Shown piece after piece: positions 18,459 through 28,588 of a DNA stretch of 64,000 nucleotides. Within the stretch, counting starts at the first letter, position 1. Every line of letters begins with the position of its first letter. The stretch is from an uncultured Naasia sp. (GTDB lineage: Bacteria > Actinomycetota > Actinomycetes > Actinomycetales > Microbacteriaceae), in assembly GCA_913778905.1 (NCBI GenBank), contig CAJYYA010000012.1, positions 1-64,000 on the forward strand. Reading direction: 5' to 3'. The translations under genes were made by a program, and so were the position numbers. The notes beneath the pieces were generated by a model that saw only the letters and a program-made list of their open reading frames with translations, did no database searches and was not told the DNA's origin.

Positions 18459-19289
18459 GTGACCCAGCCCGACTACCTCGACGCCAACCGCGCGAACTGG
18501 AACGACCGCGCCGACGCGCACTCGGAACACGGCACCGGTTATCTCGTGGAGAGGTACATCGCCGACCGCGAGCTCCTGTCGGACGTGGTCCGTTTCGACG
18601 TCGAGCGGCTCGGCGACATCCGAGGGCTCCGGACCGTGCACCTGCAGTGCCACATCGGCACCGATACCCTCTCGCTCGCACGGCTGGGCGCGCGGGTGAC
18701 GGGGCTCGATTTCTCGTCATCGGCTGTGCGAGCGGCTCGCGAGCTCGTCGCGGAGACGGGCGACGCGGTCGATTTCGTGCAGTCCGACGTCTACGGGGCG
18801 ACCGACGTCCTCGACGCGGGGAGCTTCGATCTCGTCTTCACCGGAATCGGCGCCCTCTGCTGGCTGCCCGATATCGACCGCTGGGCCGCGACAGTAGCCG
18901 CGCTGCTGAAGTCGGGCGGCCGGCTGCACCTCCGGGAGACGCACCCGATCGTGTGGAGCGCCGACGAGCGCATCCCCGACGGCCCCCACCTGCGCTTCCC
19001 CTACTACGAGCAGGCGGAGCCGCTGGCCTGGGACGACGACACCACGTACGTCGAGGTCGACACACCGATCACCGCGACGAAGACGTTCGAATGGAACCGC
19101 GGACTCGGAGAGATCGCCACCGCGCTGCTGAACCACGGCATGCGCCTGACGATGCTCGTCGAGCACGACAGCATTCCGTACGAGGCGCTGCCCGGGCTGC
19201 TCGAGGACCGCGGCGACGGAGAGTGGGGCGTCATCCGACAGCCCGCCGCCTATCCCCTGACCTACACATTGCAGGCCGTGAAGGAGTAG
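18459..19289 (+). CDS. class I SAM-dependent methyltransferase
   Basis: This 276-residue protein has a Rossmann methyltransferase domain: motif I is VHLQCHIGTDTLSLARLGA near residue 52, followed by VTGLDFSSSAVRAAREL and FDLVFTGIGALCWLPDID. The substrate is unknown. GTG 18459 has AAGGAG 8 nt upstream; another GTG nine bases earlier lies inside the Shine-Dalgarno sequence. The gene begins 5 nt after the preceding stop and is probably co-transcribed with it. Confidence 0.85.
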   Translation: MTQPDYLDANRANWNDRADAHSEHGTGYLVERYIADRELLSDVVRFDVERLGDIRGLRTVHLQCHIGTDTLSLARLGARVTGLDFSSSAVRAARELVAETGDAVDFVQSDVYGATDVLDAGSFDLVFTGIGALCWLPDIDRWAATVAALLKSGGRLHLRETHPIVWSADERIPDGPHLRFPYYEQAEPLAWDDDTTYVEVDTPITATKTFEWNRGLGEIATALLNHGMRLTMLVEHDSIPYEALPGLLEDRGDGEWGVIRQPAAYPLTYTLQAVKE

Positions 19290-19435
19290 CTCGGCGAGAC
19301 CTCGGCGACGGCGGATCCCGTCTCCTCCACAGGTGCTTCCGAGGGCCGTTTCACCACAGGAGAAAGTGGATAATTCGATACCTGATCAGTCTTTTTCCTC
19401 TTGATTCGGGTGCCCGGTGATGGTTGGATAGACCT

Positions 19436-20782
19436 ATGCCCTCCACCCCTCAGGACACCCCCGGCGGCCCCGCCGAGGCGCCCCGAGGGCTTGTGGATCA
19501 GCTGACCGCGACGACCGCGTCCGCGCGGCGTCTGGCCGCGAAGCGGTACGAACTCATCGACCGCCTACGGCTCGCCGCCGAGACCGAAACGGGCGCCACA
19601 TGGTCGGACCCGGATGATCTCGCCTGGCGGGATCTGCGCGCCGAGGTCGCCGCGGCGACACAGGTGCACGAGCGCGTCGCGGGTGGCGACATCGAGCTCG
19701 CCCGCCGGCTCGTGCACGACTTCCCCTCCACCCTGGGCGGGATGCGGGACGGGGCCGTGCCCGAGACGCATGCACGGGTTCTCGTGACCCACTCGGCAGG
19801 CCTGTCACCTGAGTTATGGCCGGTGTACGAGGCCGAGCTGCTCCCGTTCGCCGGACAACTGATCCGGTCCCGGTTCGAGAAGCTCGCCCGGGAACTGCGG
19901 GCATCCCTCGAACCCGAAGCGGTGATCGAACGACACCGGGAAGCCGTGCAGGAGCGGCGGATCGCACTGGAAGCAGCACCCGACGGGATGGCCTGGTTCG
20001 GAGCACTCCTTCCCGCGGAAGACGCTGTCGGTGCCCACGCCGCGGTATCCGGCGTCGCGCGCAGTCTCATGGTCGAGGGCGAAACCCGCACCCGAGCACA
20101 GATCGAAGCGGACGTGTTCCGGGACCTGCTCGTCGACGCGACCGGGCTCACCCCGTCCGCCGGTGATGGCGCCGCGCCCGTCGTCTCTCCTGCCGCTCGG
20201 CGTGGAGTGCGCCCCGAGGTCCTGATCCACGTTCCGGTGCTCACTGCGATGGGCAAGTCCGACGACGCAGCCCTCCTCGACGGGTACGGCCCCATCGACG
20301 CCGACACCGCGCGCCAGCTGTGCGCTGAGGCGCCGGGATTCCTGCGCATCCTCACCGACCCCGAGGACGGGGCGACACTCTCGTTCGGGCGCACCACCTA
20401 CCGGGTCCCCGCCGAACTGAAGCGGTACCTGCGGGTCCGCGACGAGGTCTGCCGGTTCGTCGGCTGCACCCGCAACGCCGCACACTGCGACATCGACCAC
20501 ACGGTTCCCTGGTCGGAGGACGGCGAAACGGTCGAGGCGAACCTGGCCCACCTGTGTCGTGGGCACCACCGATTGAAAGAACGCAACAGGTGGAAGGTCC
20601 GCCACGACCCGGGCGGCATCCTGGAATGGACATCCCCCACCGGCCGCACCTACGCAACCAGACCCGCAACACACCCGATCGGGAAGAAACGCGGACCACG
20701 CGTCGGAGCACCCCCACGCGTCATGACGGACTGGCTCCTCGCCAACACCACACCCCCATCGACGGCCGACCCCGAGTTCTGA
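19436..20782 (+). CDS. DUF222 / HNH endonuclease (13E12 family)
   Basis: The 448-residue protein joins an N-terminal DUF222 region to a C-terminal HNH domain: CRFVGCTRNAAHCDIDHTVP and LCRGHHRLKERNRW hold the expected Cys and His residues, including DIDH and the final HH pair. It belongs to the multicopy 13E12/DUF222-HNH family of actinobacteria, thought to include mobile or selfish genes; a cellular role is not established. The upstream 146 bp are unusually AT-rich for this window. A repeat cluster follows it. Confidence 0.85.
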   Translation: MPSTPQDTPGGPAEAPRGLVDQLTATTASARRLAAKRYELIDRLRLAAETETGATWSDPDDLAWRDLRAEVAAATQVHERVAGGDIELARRLVHDFPSTLGGMRDGAVPETHARVLVTHSAGLSPELWPVYEAELLPFAGQLIRSRFEKLARELRASLEPEAVIERHREAVQERRIALEAAPDGMAWFGALLPAEDAVGAHAAVSGVARSLMVEGETRTRAQIEADVFRDLLVDATGLTPSAGDGAAPVVSPAARRGVRPEVLIHVPVLTAMGKSDDAALLDGYGPIDADTARQLCAEAPGFLRILTDPEDGATLSFGRTTYRVPAELKRYLRVRDEVCRFVGCTRNAAHCDIDHTVPWSEDGETVEANLAHLCRGHHRLKERNRWKVRHDPGGILEWTSPTGRTYATRPATHPIGKKRGPRVGAPPRVMTDWLLANTTPPSTADPEF

Positions 20783-20796
20783 CACCGCCCCGCGCT

Positions 20797-20985
20797 CTCG
20801 GTACGTCGCTGCGCTCCTACTCGAGCCGTCTCGATACGGGACGCTCCGCGGCCCTACTCGACGACCGGAGCGACTTCCGCCACTCGACGACTGCGGCGAC
20901 CTCTGGAGGTCGAGTAGGCGCCGCGAAGCGCGCCGTACCGAGACCGGCCGAGTAGCCGCAGGCGTACCGAGGCCCACCGATCGCC
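20797..20985. repeat. inverted repeat cluster 1 (REP-like)
   Basis: This region contains CTACTCGACGACC, GGTCGAGTAGGCGCCGCGAA and CGTACCGAGACCGGCCGAG elements that pair with each other as imperfect inverted repeats. Related units occur at 26932-27045 and 54443-54740. It fills the gap between two convergent genes (HNH and TetR), so it could form stem-loops ending both transcripts. Confidence 0.8.
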
Positions 20986-20993
20986 CCGCGCGC

Positions 20994-21608
20994 TCAGGCG
21001 GAGCGCGAAGACCCGAGACCCGCGCGCAGGGGAACGAGGGCCGCGTCGACCCACGGGGCGAGGGTGCCGCGACGGCTGCCCGCACGAGCCCAGTCGACCG
21101 CCGCGGTGGCAACGGCCGCGGCCAGGGCGGCCGAGGTGGAACGGGCAATCGTGCGCTCCATGCCTCCGTGCTTCTCGAGGTGATCGGCGAGCGCCGCCGC
21201 CAGTGCCGCGAAACGCGGGAGCGCCGACGCGCCCAGCTCGTCGCCGATGCCCATCGCCTCGGCTTCGGTCACCGCCCACGGCGCCCGCTCGGGGCCGAAG
21301 TCGGCCGCCACGGCGAGCACCGCCGCCACCGCCTCCTCCATCGCACGCCCCGGGTCGACCGCCTCGTCGGCCGAGACGCGCCCCAGCTCCTCGGCGAGGC
21401 GGTGGGCGCTGTCGTCGACTCCGACCCAGAGCACGTCGCTCTTCGCAGCGAAGTAGTTGAAGAAGCTCGCCCGGCTCACCCCGGCGCGCTGGGCGATCTG
21501 ATCGACACTAGTGCGCGGATACCCCTGCTCGAGGAACAGCTCGACCGCCGCATCCTCGATCGTCTCGCGCGACGAGCGTCGCGGACGGCCGGCACGGGCG
21601 GAGGTCAT
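20994..21608 (-). CDS. TetR/AcrR family transcriptional regulator
   Basis: The 204-residue protein starts with a TetR helix-turn-helix (about residues 10-57: RETIEDAAVELFLEQGY, TSVDQIAQRAGVSRASFFNY). The C-terminal ligand domain is alanine-rich and not assignable. A GTG five codons upstream is an alternative start; neither has a strong ribosome binding site. It is divergent from the peptide ABC transporter operon across 114 bp, so it may repress that operon. Confidence 0.88.
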   Translation of the reverse strand: MTSARAGRPRRSSRETIEDAAVELFLEQGYPRTSVDQIAQRAGVSRASFFNYFAAKSDVLWVGVDDSAHRLAEELGRVSADEAVDPGRAMEEAVAAVLAVAADFGPERAPWAVTEAEAMGIGDELGASALPRFAALAAALADHLEKHGGMERTIARSTSAALAAAVATAAVDWARAGSRRGTLAPWVDAALVPLRAGLGSSRSA

Positions 21609-21722
21609 GGTCACACCCGTCACGGTACCGCCCGGCGCCGCCGACGTGCAGTGCGGCTTGGCTATAGTTGTACGCCGTCCAAGAAATCAGCATCCATTCC
21701 CGAAGACGTTCCGAAAGACACG

Positions 21723-23393
21723 ATGCCCCTCTCCTCGAAGCCGCGTACGCGAGCCCGCGCCATTCCCCTCGCCTTCGTCGCCACAGCAACCGCGACGGCG
21801 CTCCTGCTCACCGGCTGCACCGGCGGCTCGACCGCCCCGTCGGCGTCGGGCACGCCCACGGCCGGCGGCACCTTGACCTACGCCTCGGGCGACGGCGAGC
21901 CGACCTGCCTCGACCCCCATGTCGGCGGCAACTACCCGCAGGCCCTTCTCGGCGGGCAGTTCCTCGAGTCCCTCGTCAGTCGCGACTCCTCCGGTGAGAT
22001 CATCCCGTGGCTCGCGAGCTCGTGGGAGGTCACCGACGACGGCCTCAGCTACACCTTCACTCTTCGCGACGGCGTGAGCTTCACCGACGGCACCCCGCTC
22101 GACGCGGAAGCGGTCAAGGCGAATGTGGCCCACGTGCAGGATCCCGACACGGGATCCTCGACCGGCTACCTCGCGCTGCAGAAGGTGGCGAACGTCGAAG
22201 CGCTCGACGCCACCACAGTGCGTTTCGACCTCTCGGCGCCCGACAGCGCGCTGCTCGAGTCGCTCTCGCAGCCGTGGGTCGCCATCGAGTCGCCCGCCGG
22301 CCTCGAGCGCGGCATCGAGGCCAACTGCGAGGGTCCGATCGGCACGGGCCCCTTCACGGTGAGTGAGTGGATCAAGCAGGACCGTGTGATCCTCACCCGC
22401 AACGACGCTTACGTCTCTCCCCCGGCTGACGCCGGTCACGAGGGCGCCGCCTACCTCGACGAGATCGTGTGGCGCTTCATCCCCGACTCGGCGTCGCGCT
22501 ATGCGGCTCTGCAGGCGGGCGAGGTGGACGTCATCGACAACGCCCAGCCCGACACCATCGTCGCCGCGACCGAACAGAGCGGGCTCGCCGAGCTCGACGC
22601 CCCCCGCCCCGGCTCGGTCAACCGCCTTGAGCTCAACTCGGACAAGGCCCCCTTCGACGACGAGCGCGTGCGCGAGGCGTTCATCCGGGCCGCCGACGTG
22701 AACGACGGCATCCAGTCGCTGTTCTTCGGCACCGCCCAGCGCTCCTACTCGCCGCTCTCGAGCGTCGAGACGACCGCCTACTCGGACGAGTCGCTCTTCG
22801 GCACCGACCTCGACGAGGCGAACAGCCTTCTCGACGCGGCCGGATGGACGCAGCGTGACAGCGAGGGCTACCGCACCAAGGACGGGCAGCGCCTCTCCCT
22901 GCAGTTCCCGGTCAGCACCAACCAGTCGATCCCGGCCGAGCAGTCGCTGTTCGAGCAGATCCAGGCGACCGTGAAGGACGCCGGCTTCGAGGTCGTGCTG
23001 CAGCCGCTCGACCTGTCGAGCTGGTACGGCGCCTTGGGTGCCAACGAGTACGACGTGGTCAGCGCGCCGTACACGAAGGTCGGCCCCGACGTGCTGCGGA
23101 TCCTGTACGACTCCTCCGGCATCACGCCGGCGCCGAGCGGCTACTTCGCGAACCACGCGCAGGTGAACCGGCCCGAACTCGACGCGATCCTCAGCCAGGC
23201 AAGCGCGACGAGCGACGCCGACGAGCGGGCCGATCTCTACAAGCAGGCGCAGAAGATCGTGCTCGAGGGGTATTACATCCTCCCGCTCTACGATCAGCAG
23301 AACCACTTCCTGTACCGCGACCGCGTGCAGGGACTCCGGGCGATGCCGACGGTGTCGACCCCGACCTTCTATGACGTCTCCCTCAGCGAGTGA
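21723..23393 (+). CDS. peptide-type ABC transporter substrate-binding lipoprotein
   Basis: The 556-residue protein has a lipoprotein signal (LLLTGC, cysteine near residue 29) and a family 5 solute-binding domain of the OppA/DppA/NikA type, with the segments LASSWEVTDDGLSYTFTLRD and GTGPFTVSEW. It binds oligopeptides, or possibly another small ligand, at the outer membrane face. It leads a four-gene operon and overlaps the first permease gene by 23 bp. A TATAGT at 21670-21675 is a plausible -10 box. Confidence 0.92.
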   Translation: MPLSSKPRTRARAIPLAFVATATATALLLTGCTGGSTAPSASGTPTAGGTLTYASGDGEPTCLDPHVGGNYPQALLGGQFLESLVSRDSSGEIIPWLASSWEVTDDGLSYTFTLRDGVSFTDGTPLDAEAVKANVAHVQDPDTGSSTGYLALQKVANVEALDATTVRFDLSAPDSALLESLSQPWVAIESPAGLERGIEANCEGPIGTGPFTVSEWIKQDRVILTRNDAYVSPPADAGHEGAAYLDEIVWRFIPDSASRYAALQAGEVDVIDNAQPDTIVAATEQSGLAELDAPRPGSVNRLELNSDKAPFDDERVREAFIRAADVNDGIQSLFFGTAQRSYSPLSSVETTAYSDESLFGTDLDEANSLLDAAGWTQRDSEGYRTKDGQRLSLQFPVSTNQSIPAEQSLFEQIQATVKDAGFEVVLQPLDLSSWYGALGANEYDVVSAPYTKVGPDVLRILYDSSGITPAPSGYFANHAQVNRPELDAILSQASATSDADERADLYKQAQKIVLEGYYILPLYDQQNHFLYRDRVQGLRAMPTVSTPTFYDVSLSE

Positions 23394-24357
23394 TCTCCGT
23401 CCGACCGCACCCCGCGCGGGTGCGGTCGGACGCCTCGGTCGCCCCCTGCTGATCGGTGTCGGCGGGGGCGTCTTCGTGCTCTGGGCGGTCGCGACGCTCA
23501 CCTTCGTGCTCGTCAGACTCATCCCCGGGGACCCGGCGCAGGCGGTGCTCGGCGGGCCCGGATCGCAGGCGTCCGCCGAAGCCCTTGCGGCGGCCCGGGC
23601 CGAGTACGGCCTGGATCAGCCGATCCTCGTGCAATACCTCATGCAGCTCGGCCGGATCGCGACGCTCGACTTCGGGACGTCGTACTCGCTGCGCACCGAG
23701 GTCGCTCCCCTGCTCCTCTCGCAGCTCGGCGGCACTCTCCTGCTGGCTGTTCTCGCGCTCGCGCTCGCCTGGGTCGTCGCACTCGCACTGGCGCTCGCAT
23801 CGACCCGCGGCGGCCGTGTCGGCGCCTCACTCGGATCGGCCCTCGAAGTGGTCGCGGCCGGGCTCCCCCAGTTCTGGCTCGCGACCGTCCTGATCCTCGT
23901 GTTCAGCCTCGGACTCGGCTGGTTCCCGCCGATCAGCGTGCCCGGTCCGATCGGCCTCGTCCTCCCCGTCGTGACCCTGGCACTGCCACTGGCGGGCTTC
24001 CTCGGCCAGACGATCCGCGAGTCCCTCCTCGACGCCCTCGAGGCTCCCTTCGTGCTGTCGGCACGGGCGCGCGGTGAGGGCGAGCGCGGGATCCGGCTGC
24101 GTCACGCGATCCGCCACGCGGCCGTGCCGGGCGTCGCGCTCTCCGGCTGGGCGTTCGGGTACCTGATCAGCGGAGCCGTCGTGGTCGAGACGATCTTCGC
24201 CCGTCCCGGACTCGGCCGGACCCTCCTCAACGCCGTCACCGTGCGCGACGTCCCCGTCGTCATCGGCGTCGTCATGATCACGGCCCTCGCGTACATCGTC
24301 GTCACCGTAGTCTCGGATGCGGCCACCCGCCTGCTCGATCCGAGGAGTGCCGCGTGA
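23371..24357 (+). CDS. peptide ABC transporter permease (DppB type)
   Basis: This 328-residue inner-membrane protein has about six helices. The N-terminal VLVRLIPGDPA is the DppB/OppB signature, and ARARGEGERGIRLRHAIRHA (near residue 230) is the EAA loop that contacts the ATPase. The start lies within the end of the binding-protein gene, and the stop overlaps the next gene by 4 bp, so all parts are made together. Confidence 0.93.
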   Translation: MTSPSASDLRPTAPRAGAVGRLGRPLLIGVGGGVFVLWAVATLTFVLVRLIPGDPAQAVLGGPGSQASAEALAAARAEYGLDQPILVQYLMQLGRIATLDFGTSYSLRTEVAPLLLSQLGGTLLLAVLALALAWVVALALALASTRGGRVGASLGSALEVVAAGLPQFWLATVLILVFSLGLGWFPPISVPGPIGLVLPVVTLALPLAGFLGQTIRESLLDALEAPFVLSARARGEGERGIRLRHAIRHAAVPGVALSGWAFGYLISGAVVVETIFARPGLGRTLLNAVTVRDVPVVIGVVMITALAYIVVTVVSDAATRLLDPRSAA

Positions 24358-25271
24358 CCGACCTGTCCTTCCGCGCCGCCGAACAGCAGGCACCGGTCGT
24401 CGACGAGCAGCGAGCGGACGACCGCGCTTCCGGGCGCGGGGCCGGATCCCGCCGTCGATTCCGCATCGGAGCCGGCGAGGCGCTTGCAGGTGCCTACCTC
24501 ATCGCGGCCGTCGTCGCCGCCGTCGCGCCCGGCCTGCTCAGCCCGGTCGACCCGCTCGCCATCTCACCGTCGCAGGCGTTCTCGCCTCCGTCGCTCGCCG
24601 ACCCGGCCGTCACCCTCCTCGGCACGGACGAGTCGGGGCGCAGCATCCTCAGCCGCATCATCCACGGCGCGGGGCCCTCGCTGCTGATCGGGGCGAGCGC
24701 CACCGCGATCGGGCTCCTCCTCGGCGCCGCCCTCGGGCTCTTCGCCGGCCTGTCCGGGCGCGTCGTCGACTTCGCCGTGAACCGGCTGCTCGAGGTGCTC
24801 TTCGCCCTCCCCGGCCTGCTCCTCGCCCTGTTCCTCATCGTCATCGTCGGCCCCGGCGTCGTCACCACGACCCTGGCGGTCGGTCTGTCGACGGCGCCCG
24901 GCTACGCGCGCATCATCCGCGGTCAGGTGCTGGCCATCCGCAGGTCCGGATACATCGAGGCCGCGACAGTGCTCGGGGTCTCACCGGTTCGTCGACTCAT
25001 CCGCCACATGCTGCCGAACACCGCCGGGCCACTCCTCGCCCTCGGCACCCTCGGGCTGGGCCAAGCGATCGTGTGGGCGTCGGCGCTGAGCTACCTCGGC
25101 CTCGGCGCGGTGCCGCCATCACCGGAGTGGGGCGCCATGCTCGCGGCGGGCCGCATCTACCTGACGACCGCGTGGTGGATGAGCGTCATGCCGGGCCTTG
25201 CCATCGTTCTCACCGCCATGTCGGCGACCGCACTCGGCCGCGGCGTCCAGCGACGGGTGCGGGCGCTATGA
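24354..25271 (+). CDS. peptide ABC transporter permease (DppC type)
   Basis: The 305-residue second permease has an N-terminal hydrophobic anchor after a charged 40-residue head. It has the conserved LLGTDESGRSILSRIIHGA segment and an EAA-type loop (IEAATVLGVSPVRRLIRHML). It pairs with the DppB-type subunit. GTG start overlapping the upstream stop; the stop overlaps the ATPase ATG. Confidence 0.93.
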   Translation: MTDLSFRAAEQQAPVVDEQRADDRASGRGAGSRRRFRIGAGEALAGAYLIAAVVAAVAPGLLSPVDPLAISPSQAFSPPSLADPAVTLLGTDESGRSILSRIIHGAGPSLLIGASATAIGLLLGAALGLFAGLSGRVVDFAVNRLLEVLFALPGLLLALFLIVIVGPGVVTTTLAVGLSTAPGYARIIRGQVLAIRRSGYIEAATVLGVSPVRRLIRHMLPNTAGPLLALGTLGLGQAIVWASALSYLGLGAVPPSPEWGAMLAAGRIYLTTAWWMSVMPGLAIVLTAMSATALGRGVQRRVRAL

Positions 25272-26914
25272 GCGGACTGATCAGCGTGCGCGACCTCCGC
25301 GTGTCGTTCGGCGATCGCGAAGTCGTGCGCGGCGTCGACATCGCCGTGGCCCCCGGCGAGACGCTCGCGCTCGTCGGCGAGTCCGGTTCCGGAAAATCCG
25401 TCACCGCGCGAGCGCTGCTCGGGTTGACCGGCCCGGGCGCGGCGGTCACCGCCTCGCAGCTCGACATCGACGGCCGCGACCTGCGCGCCGCCTCGGAGCG
25501 GGAGTGGCGCGGCGTCCGCGGATCGCGCGTGGGACTCGTCTCGCAAGACGCTCTGGTCTCGCTCGACCCGCTGCGTCCCATCGGCCGCGAGATCGCCGAC
25601 ACGCTTCGGATCCACACCCGTCTCTCGCCGTCTGCCCGTACCGAGCGTGTGCTCGAGGTGCTCCGCGAGGTCGGGATGCCCGACCCCGAGGTCCGGATCG
25701 CACAGCGCGCCGGCGAGCTGTCCGGCGGTCAACGCCAGCGCGCGCTCATCGCATCCGCTCTCGCGCTCCGTCCGCCGCTGCTGGTGGCCGACGAGCCGAC
25801 GACCGCGCTCGACGTCACGGTGCAGGCCCGCATCCTCGACCTCCTCGGTTCCGTCACGGCGAACGGAACCGGTCTCGTGCTCATCAGCCACGATCTGGCG
25901 GTCGTCGCACGCGTCGCCGATCGGATAGCGGTGATGAGCGACGGCCGCATCGTCGAGACAGGCACGGTCGACGAGGTGCTGGGCGCGGCCCGCGCCCAGC
26001 AGACGAGACGTCTCATCGCGGCGATTCCGTCGGGTCGTCCCCGTGGCTCGCGACTGCGACCGGTCGACGCAGCCGGCGTGATCGAGACGAGGCCCCGTCC
26101 GACTGCGGAGCGGACAGTCCGGGAGGAGACGGATCCGACATCCCCGATCCTCGACGTCCGCGGTGTCTCGAAGGCCTATCCGCGCCGGGGCACCGAGCCG
26201 CTCGTCGCGGTGGACGACGTCTCGCTGTCGATCCGTCCGGGCGAGACGCTGGGCCTCGTCGGCGAATCGGGATCCGGCAAATCGACGCTGGCCCGGATCG
26301 CGCTGGCCCTCACCGCCCCGGATCGCGGCGAGGTAGTCGTGGACGGCGAGTCGTGGAGCACACTGCGCGAGTCGAAGCGCCGAGCGCGCCGCCACCTCAT
26401 GGGAGCGATCTACCAGGACGCACTGAGTTCGTTCGATCCGCGACTCACCACGGGTCAGATCCTCGCCGACGCCCTCCTCGTCGCCGGTGTCCGGGACGGC
26501 GGCGGACGTCGGGCACGCGAGCTGCTGGACTCGGTGGGTCTGCCGAGCGCCGTACTCGCCCGCCGCCCGGCGCGCCTCTCGGGCGGACAGCGACAGCGGG
26601 TGTCGATCGCCCGCGCGCTCGCGACCTCCCCCCGTCTGCTCCTCTGCGACGAGCCCGTCTCCGCCCTGGATGTGGGCGTGCAGGCAACCGTCCTCGACCT
26701 GCTCGACGACCTGCAGCGGGAGCACGGGCTCGCGCTGCTGTTCATCTCGCACGACCTGGGCGTGGTTCGGCACATGAGCGATCGGATCGCGGTCATGCAT
26801 GCGGGCCGCCTCGTCGAGACGGGCGACGCCGAGGCGGTGTTCGCCGCCCCGCAGCACCCCTACACCCAGCTGCTCCTCGAAGCGACGCCGACCCTTCCGC
26901 AGAGCGGGAGGTGA
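25268..26914 (+). CDS. fused double ATPase of the peptide ABC transporter
   Basis: The 548-residue protein contains two complete nucleotide-binding domains, equivalent to DppD and DppF in one chain. Walker A GESGSGKS occurs near residues 36 and 332; the signatures are LSGGQRQR in both halves; DEPTTALD and DEPVSALD are the Walker B/D-loop segments. A linker of about 30 residues joins them near residue 270. Fusion keeps the two halves equimolar. It ends the importer operon; a repeat cluster follows. Confidence 0.93.
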   Translation: MSGLISVRDLRVSFGDREVVRGVDIAVAPGETLALVGESGSGKSVTARALLGLTGPGAAVTASQLDIDGRDLRAASEREWRGVRGSRVGLVSQDALVSLDPLRPIGREIADTLRIHTRLSPSARTERVLEVLREVGMPDPEVRIAQRAGELSGGQRQRALIASALALRPPLLVADEPTTALDVTVQARILDLLGSVTANGTGLVLISHDLAVVARVADRIAVMSDGRIVETGTVDEVLGAARAQQTRRLIAAIPSGRPRGSRLRPVDAAGVIETRPRPTAERTVREETDPTSPILDVRGVSKAYPRRGTEPLVAVDDVSLSIRPGETLGLVGESGSGKSTLARIALALTAPDRGEVVVDGESWSTLRESKRRARRHLMGAIYQDALSSFDPRLTTGQILADALLVAGVRDGGGRRARELLDSVGLPSAVLARRPARLSGGQRQRVSIARALATSPRLLLCDEPVSALDVGVQATVLDLLDDLQREHGLALLFISHDLGVVRHMSDRIAVMHAGRLVETGDAEAVFAAPQHPYTQLLLEATPTLPQSGR

Positions 26915-26931
26915 CCGCGCGCGGAAATCGG

Positions 26932-27045
26932 GGCCTCGATACGCCTGCGGCTTCTCGGCCGGTCTCGGTACGCGGCGCTTCGCGGCCGCTACTCGACCTC
27001 CGGACGTCGACTAGGCCGCCGAGCCGTACCGAGAGCAGACAGGAC
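26932..27045. repeat. inverted repeat cluster 2 (REP-like)
   Basis: Units GCCTCGATACGCCTGCGGC, CGGCCGGTCTCGGTACGC, GCTACTCGACCTCC and the reverse-oriented GAGCCGTACCGAGAGCAGAC form an imperfect palindrome. The region lies between the convergent importer ATPase and ramB-like genes. The GTACCGAGAGCAGACAG tail is shared with cluster 3. Confidence 0.8.
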
Positions 27046-27057
27046 TGGAGCGTCGCG

Positions 27058-28476
27058 TCAGTCGGCGTGGGATTCCAGGAAGGCGAAGACCTCGCGATCG
27101 TCGACGCCGGGGAAGGTTCCCGTCGGGAGCGGCGAGAGGATGTGGGCGTGCAGGCGCGCGCTCGGCCAGGCCTTGCCGCGCCAACGTTCGGTCAGCGCAC
27201 GATCCTCCTCGCGGACGCCCTCGGGGCGGGTCGCGTCCTGCCGGAGGGTCGTGCCGCGCCCGCGGAACCACTTCGAGTCCAGGAAGCGGACACCGATCGA
27301 GATCGAGAACTCCTCGTTCGACGCGGTGCCCGTCTGCACCGAGCACCAGTAGGTGCCCTCCGTGGTGTCGGTCAGCTGGTAGAACTCCGTCGTGCGGTTG
27401 GTGCGCTCGAACGCCCGCCGGGCGGCCCAGGCGCGCGGCACCAGCTGGCCCTCGACGGATCCGCCCACGTCGCTCGGCAGCGGAAGGCCGTCGTTCTCGT
27501 AGGCCTTCATGATCGCCCCGTCGTCGGCGACGCGGAGGAAGTGCACCTCTAGACCGAGATGCACGGTCGCCAGATTGGTGAACCGGAGCGCCGCGGCTTC
27601 GTGCGTCACGCCGAACGCGTCACGGAAGTCCTCGATGGCGAGGTCCTTACGCGCCTTGGCCCCGGCGAGGAACTCCACGCTCGACTCCCGAGGCATGAGA
27701 CAGGCGGCGGCGAAGTAGTTGATCTGCTGCCGTTGACGGAGGAACTCGGCATAGCTCGACGGCTCCCGGTGCCCGAGCACGCGGTGCGCCATGGCCTGCA
27801 GGGCCAGCGCACGCAGGCCGTGCCCGCCGGGGATCGACGCCGGCGGCAGATAGATTCGACCGTTCTCGAGATCGGTCACCGACCGGGTCGAATGGGGCAG
27901 ATCGTTCACGTGGATGATCTCGAAGCCGAGAGACCGGGCCATCCGCGCCACGTCGTGGTGGGTCAGGGCGCCGCGCTCGTGCCCGACCACGGCGAGCAGA
28001 CCCTTCGCCGCCTCCTCGATCTCGGGCTGATAGCTGTCGTGCGCGCGGAGGGCGAGCCGGAGCTCGGTGTTCGCGCGCCGCGCCTCCTCGGGGGTCGCGA
28101 TGGCCTCCGTCGCGCGGCGGATCCGGTCGCGGTGCAAGCCGACGAGCGCACGGAGAGCCTCGTCGGGAAGACCGCGGGTGAGCGGCACCTTCGGCAGGCC
28201 GAGGGCGAGATACGCCGTGCTCGACTGGGCGCGCTCGAGTTCGATCTCGAGCGCCGTGCGCTCATCCGGCGCCTCGTTCGACAGGAGATCCTGCGCGTCG
28301 ACACCCAGCGCCTCGGCGATCGTCCCGAGCTGGGACAGTCGCGGCTCGCGCTTGCCGTTCTCGATGAGGGAGAGCTGGCTGCCCGCGAGGCCGACCAGAC
28401 GACCCAGATCATCGAGCGTCAGGTCTTTCGCTTTGCGCACGTGACGGATGCGACGGCCGACCGTGAGAGCGTCCAT
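27058..28476 (-). CDS. RamB/ScfR-type XRE regulator
   Basis: The 472-residue protein has an N-terminal XRE helix-turn-helix (residues 7-62, [20 protein letters not shown]) and a long IrrE/DUF955-like plus DUF2083 region. The peptidase-like motif is degenerate ([11 protein letters not shown] instead of HExxH). This is the layout of RamB (Corynebacterium) and PrpR-type (Mycobacterium) regulators of acetate, glyoxylate and propionate metabolism, which sense acyl-CoA. It is divergent from pckG across 112 bp, which suggests control of gluconeogenesis. Confidence 0.85.
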   Translation of the reverse strand: MDALTVGRRIRHVRKAKDLTLDDLGRLVGLAGSQLSLIENGKREPRLSQLGTIAEALGVDAQDLLSNEAPDERTALEIELERAQSSTAYLALGLPKVPLTRGLPDEALRALVGLHRDRIRRATEAIATPEEARRANTELRLALRAHDSYQPEIEEAAKGLLAVVGHERGALTHHDVARMARSLGFEIIHVNDLPHSTRSVTDLENGRIYLPPASIPGGHGLRALALQAMAHRVLGHREPSSYAEFLRQRQQINYFAAACLMPRESSVEFLAGAKARKDLAIEDFRDAFGVTHEAAALRFTNLATVHLGLEVHFLRVADDGAIMKAYENDGLPLPSDVGGSVEGQLVPRAWAARRAFERTNRTTEFYQLTDTTEGTYWCSVQTGTASNEEFSISIGVRFLDSKWFRGRGTTLRQDATRPEGVREEDRALTERWRGKAWPSARLHAHILSPLPTGTFPGVDDREVFAFLESHAD

Positions 28477-28588
28477 TCCTTACCCCATCGTTAAGAATCG
28501 CGAGTTTTCCAGTGACTCTATCCGGATTCCCGCCGCAAAGTCGCCACAGAATCGAGGTACCGCCACTTTTCCACGTAAGGAGCTCGCA

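Noticed and set aside
20797-20985. Insertion sequence or CRISPR array
   Set aside because: Units are inverted and irregular, there are no regular spacers, and no transposase or cas gene is nearby.
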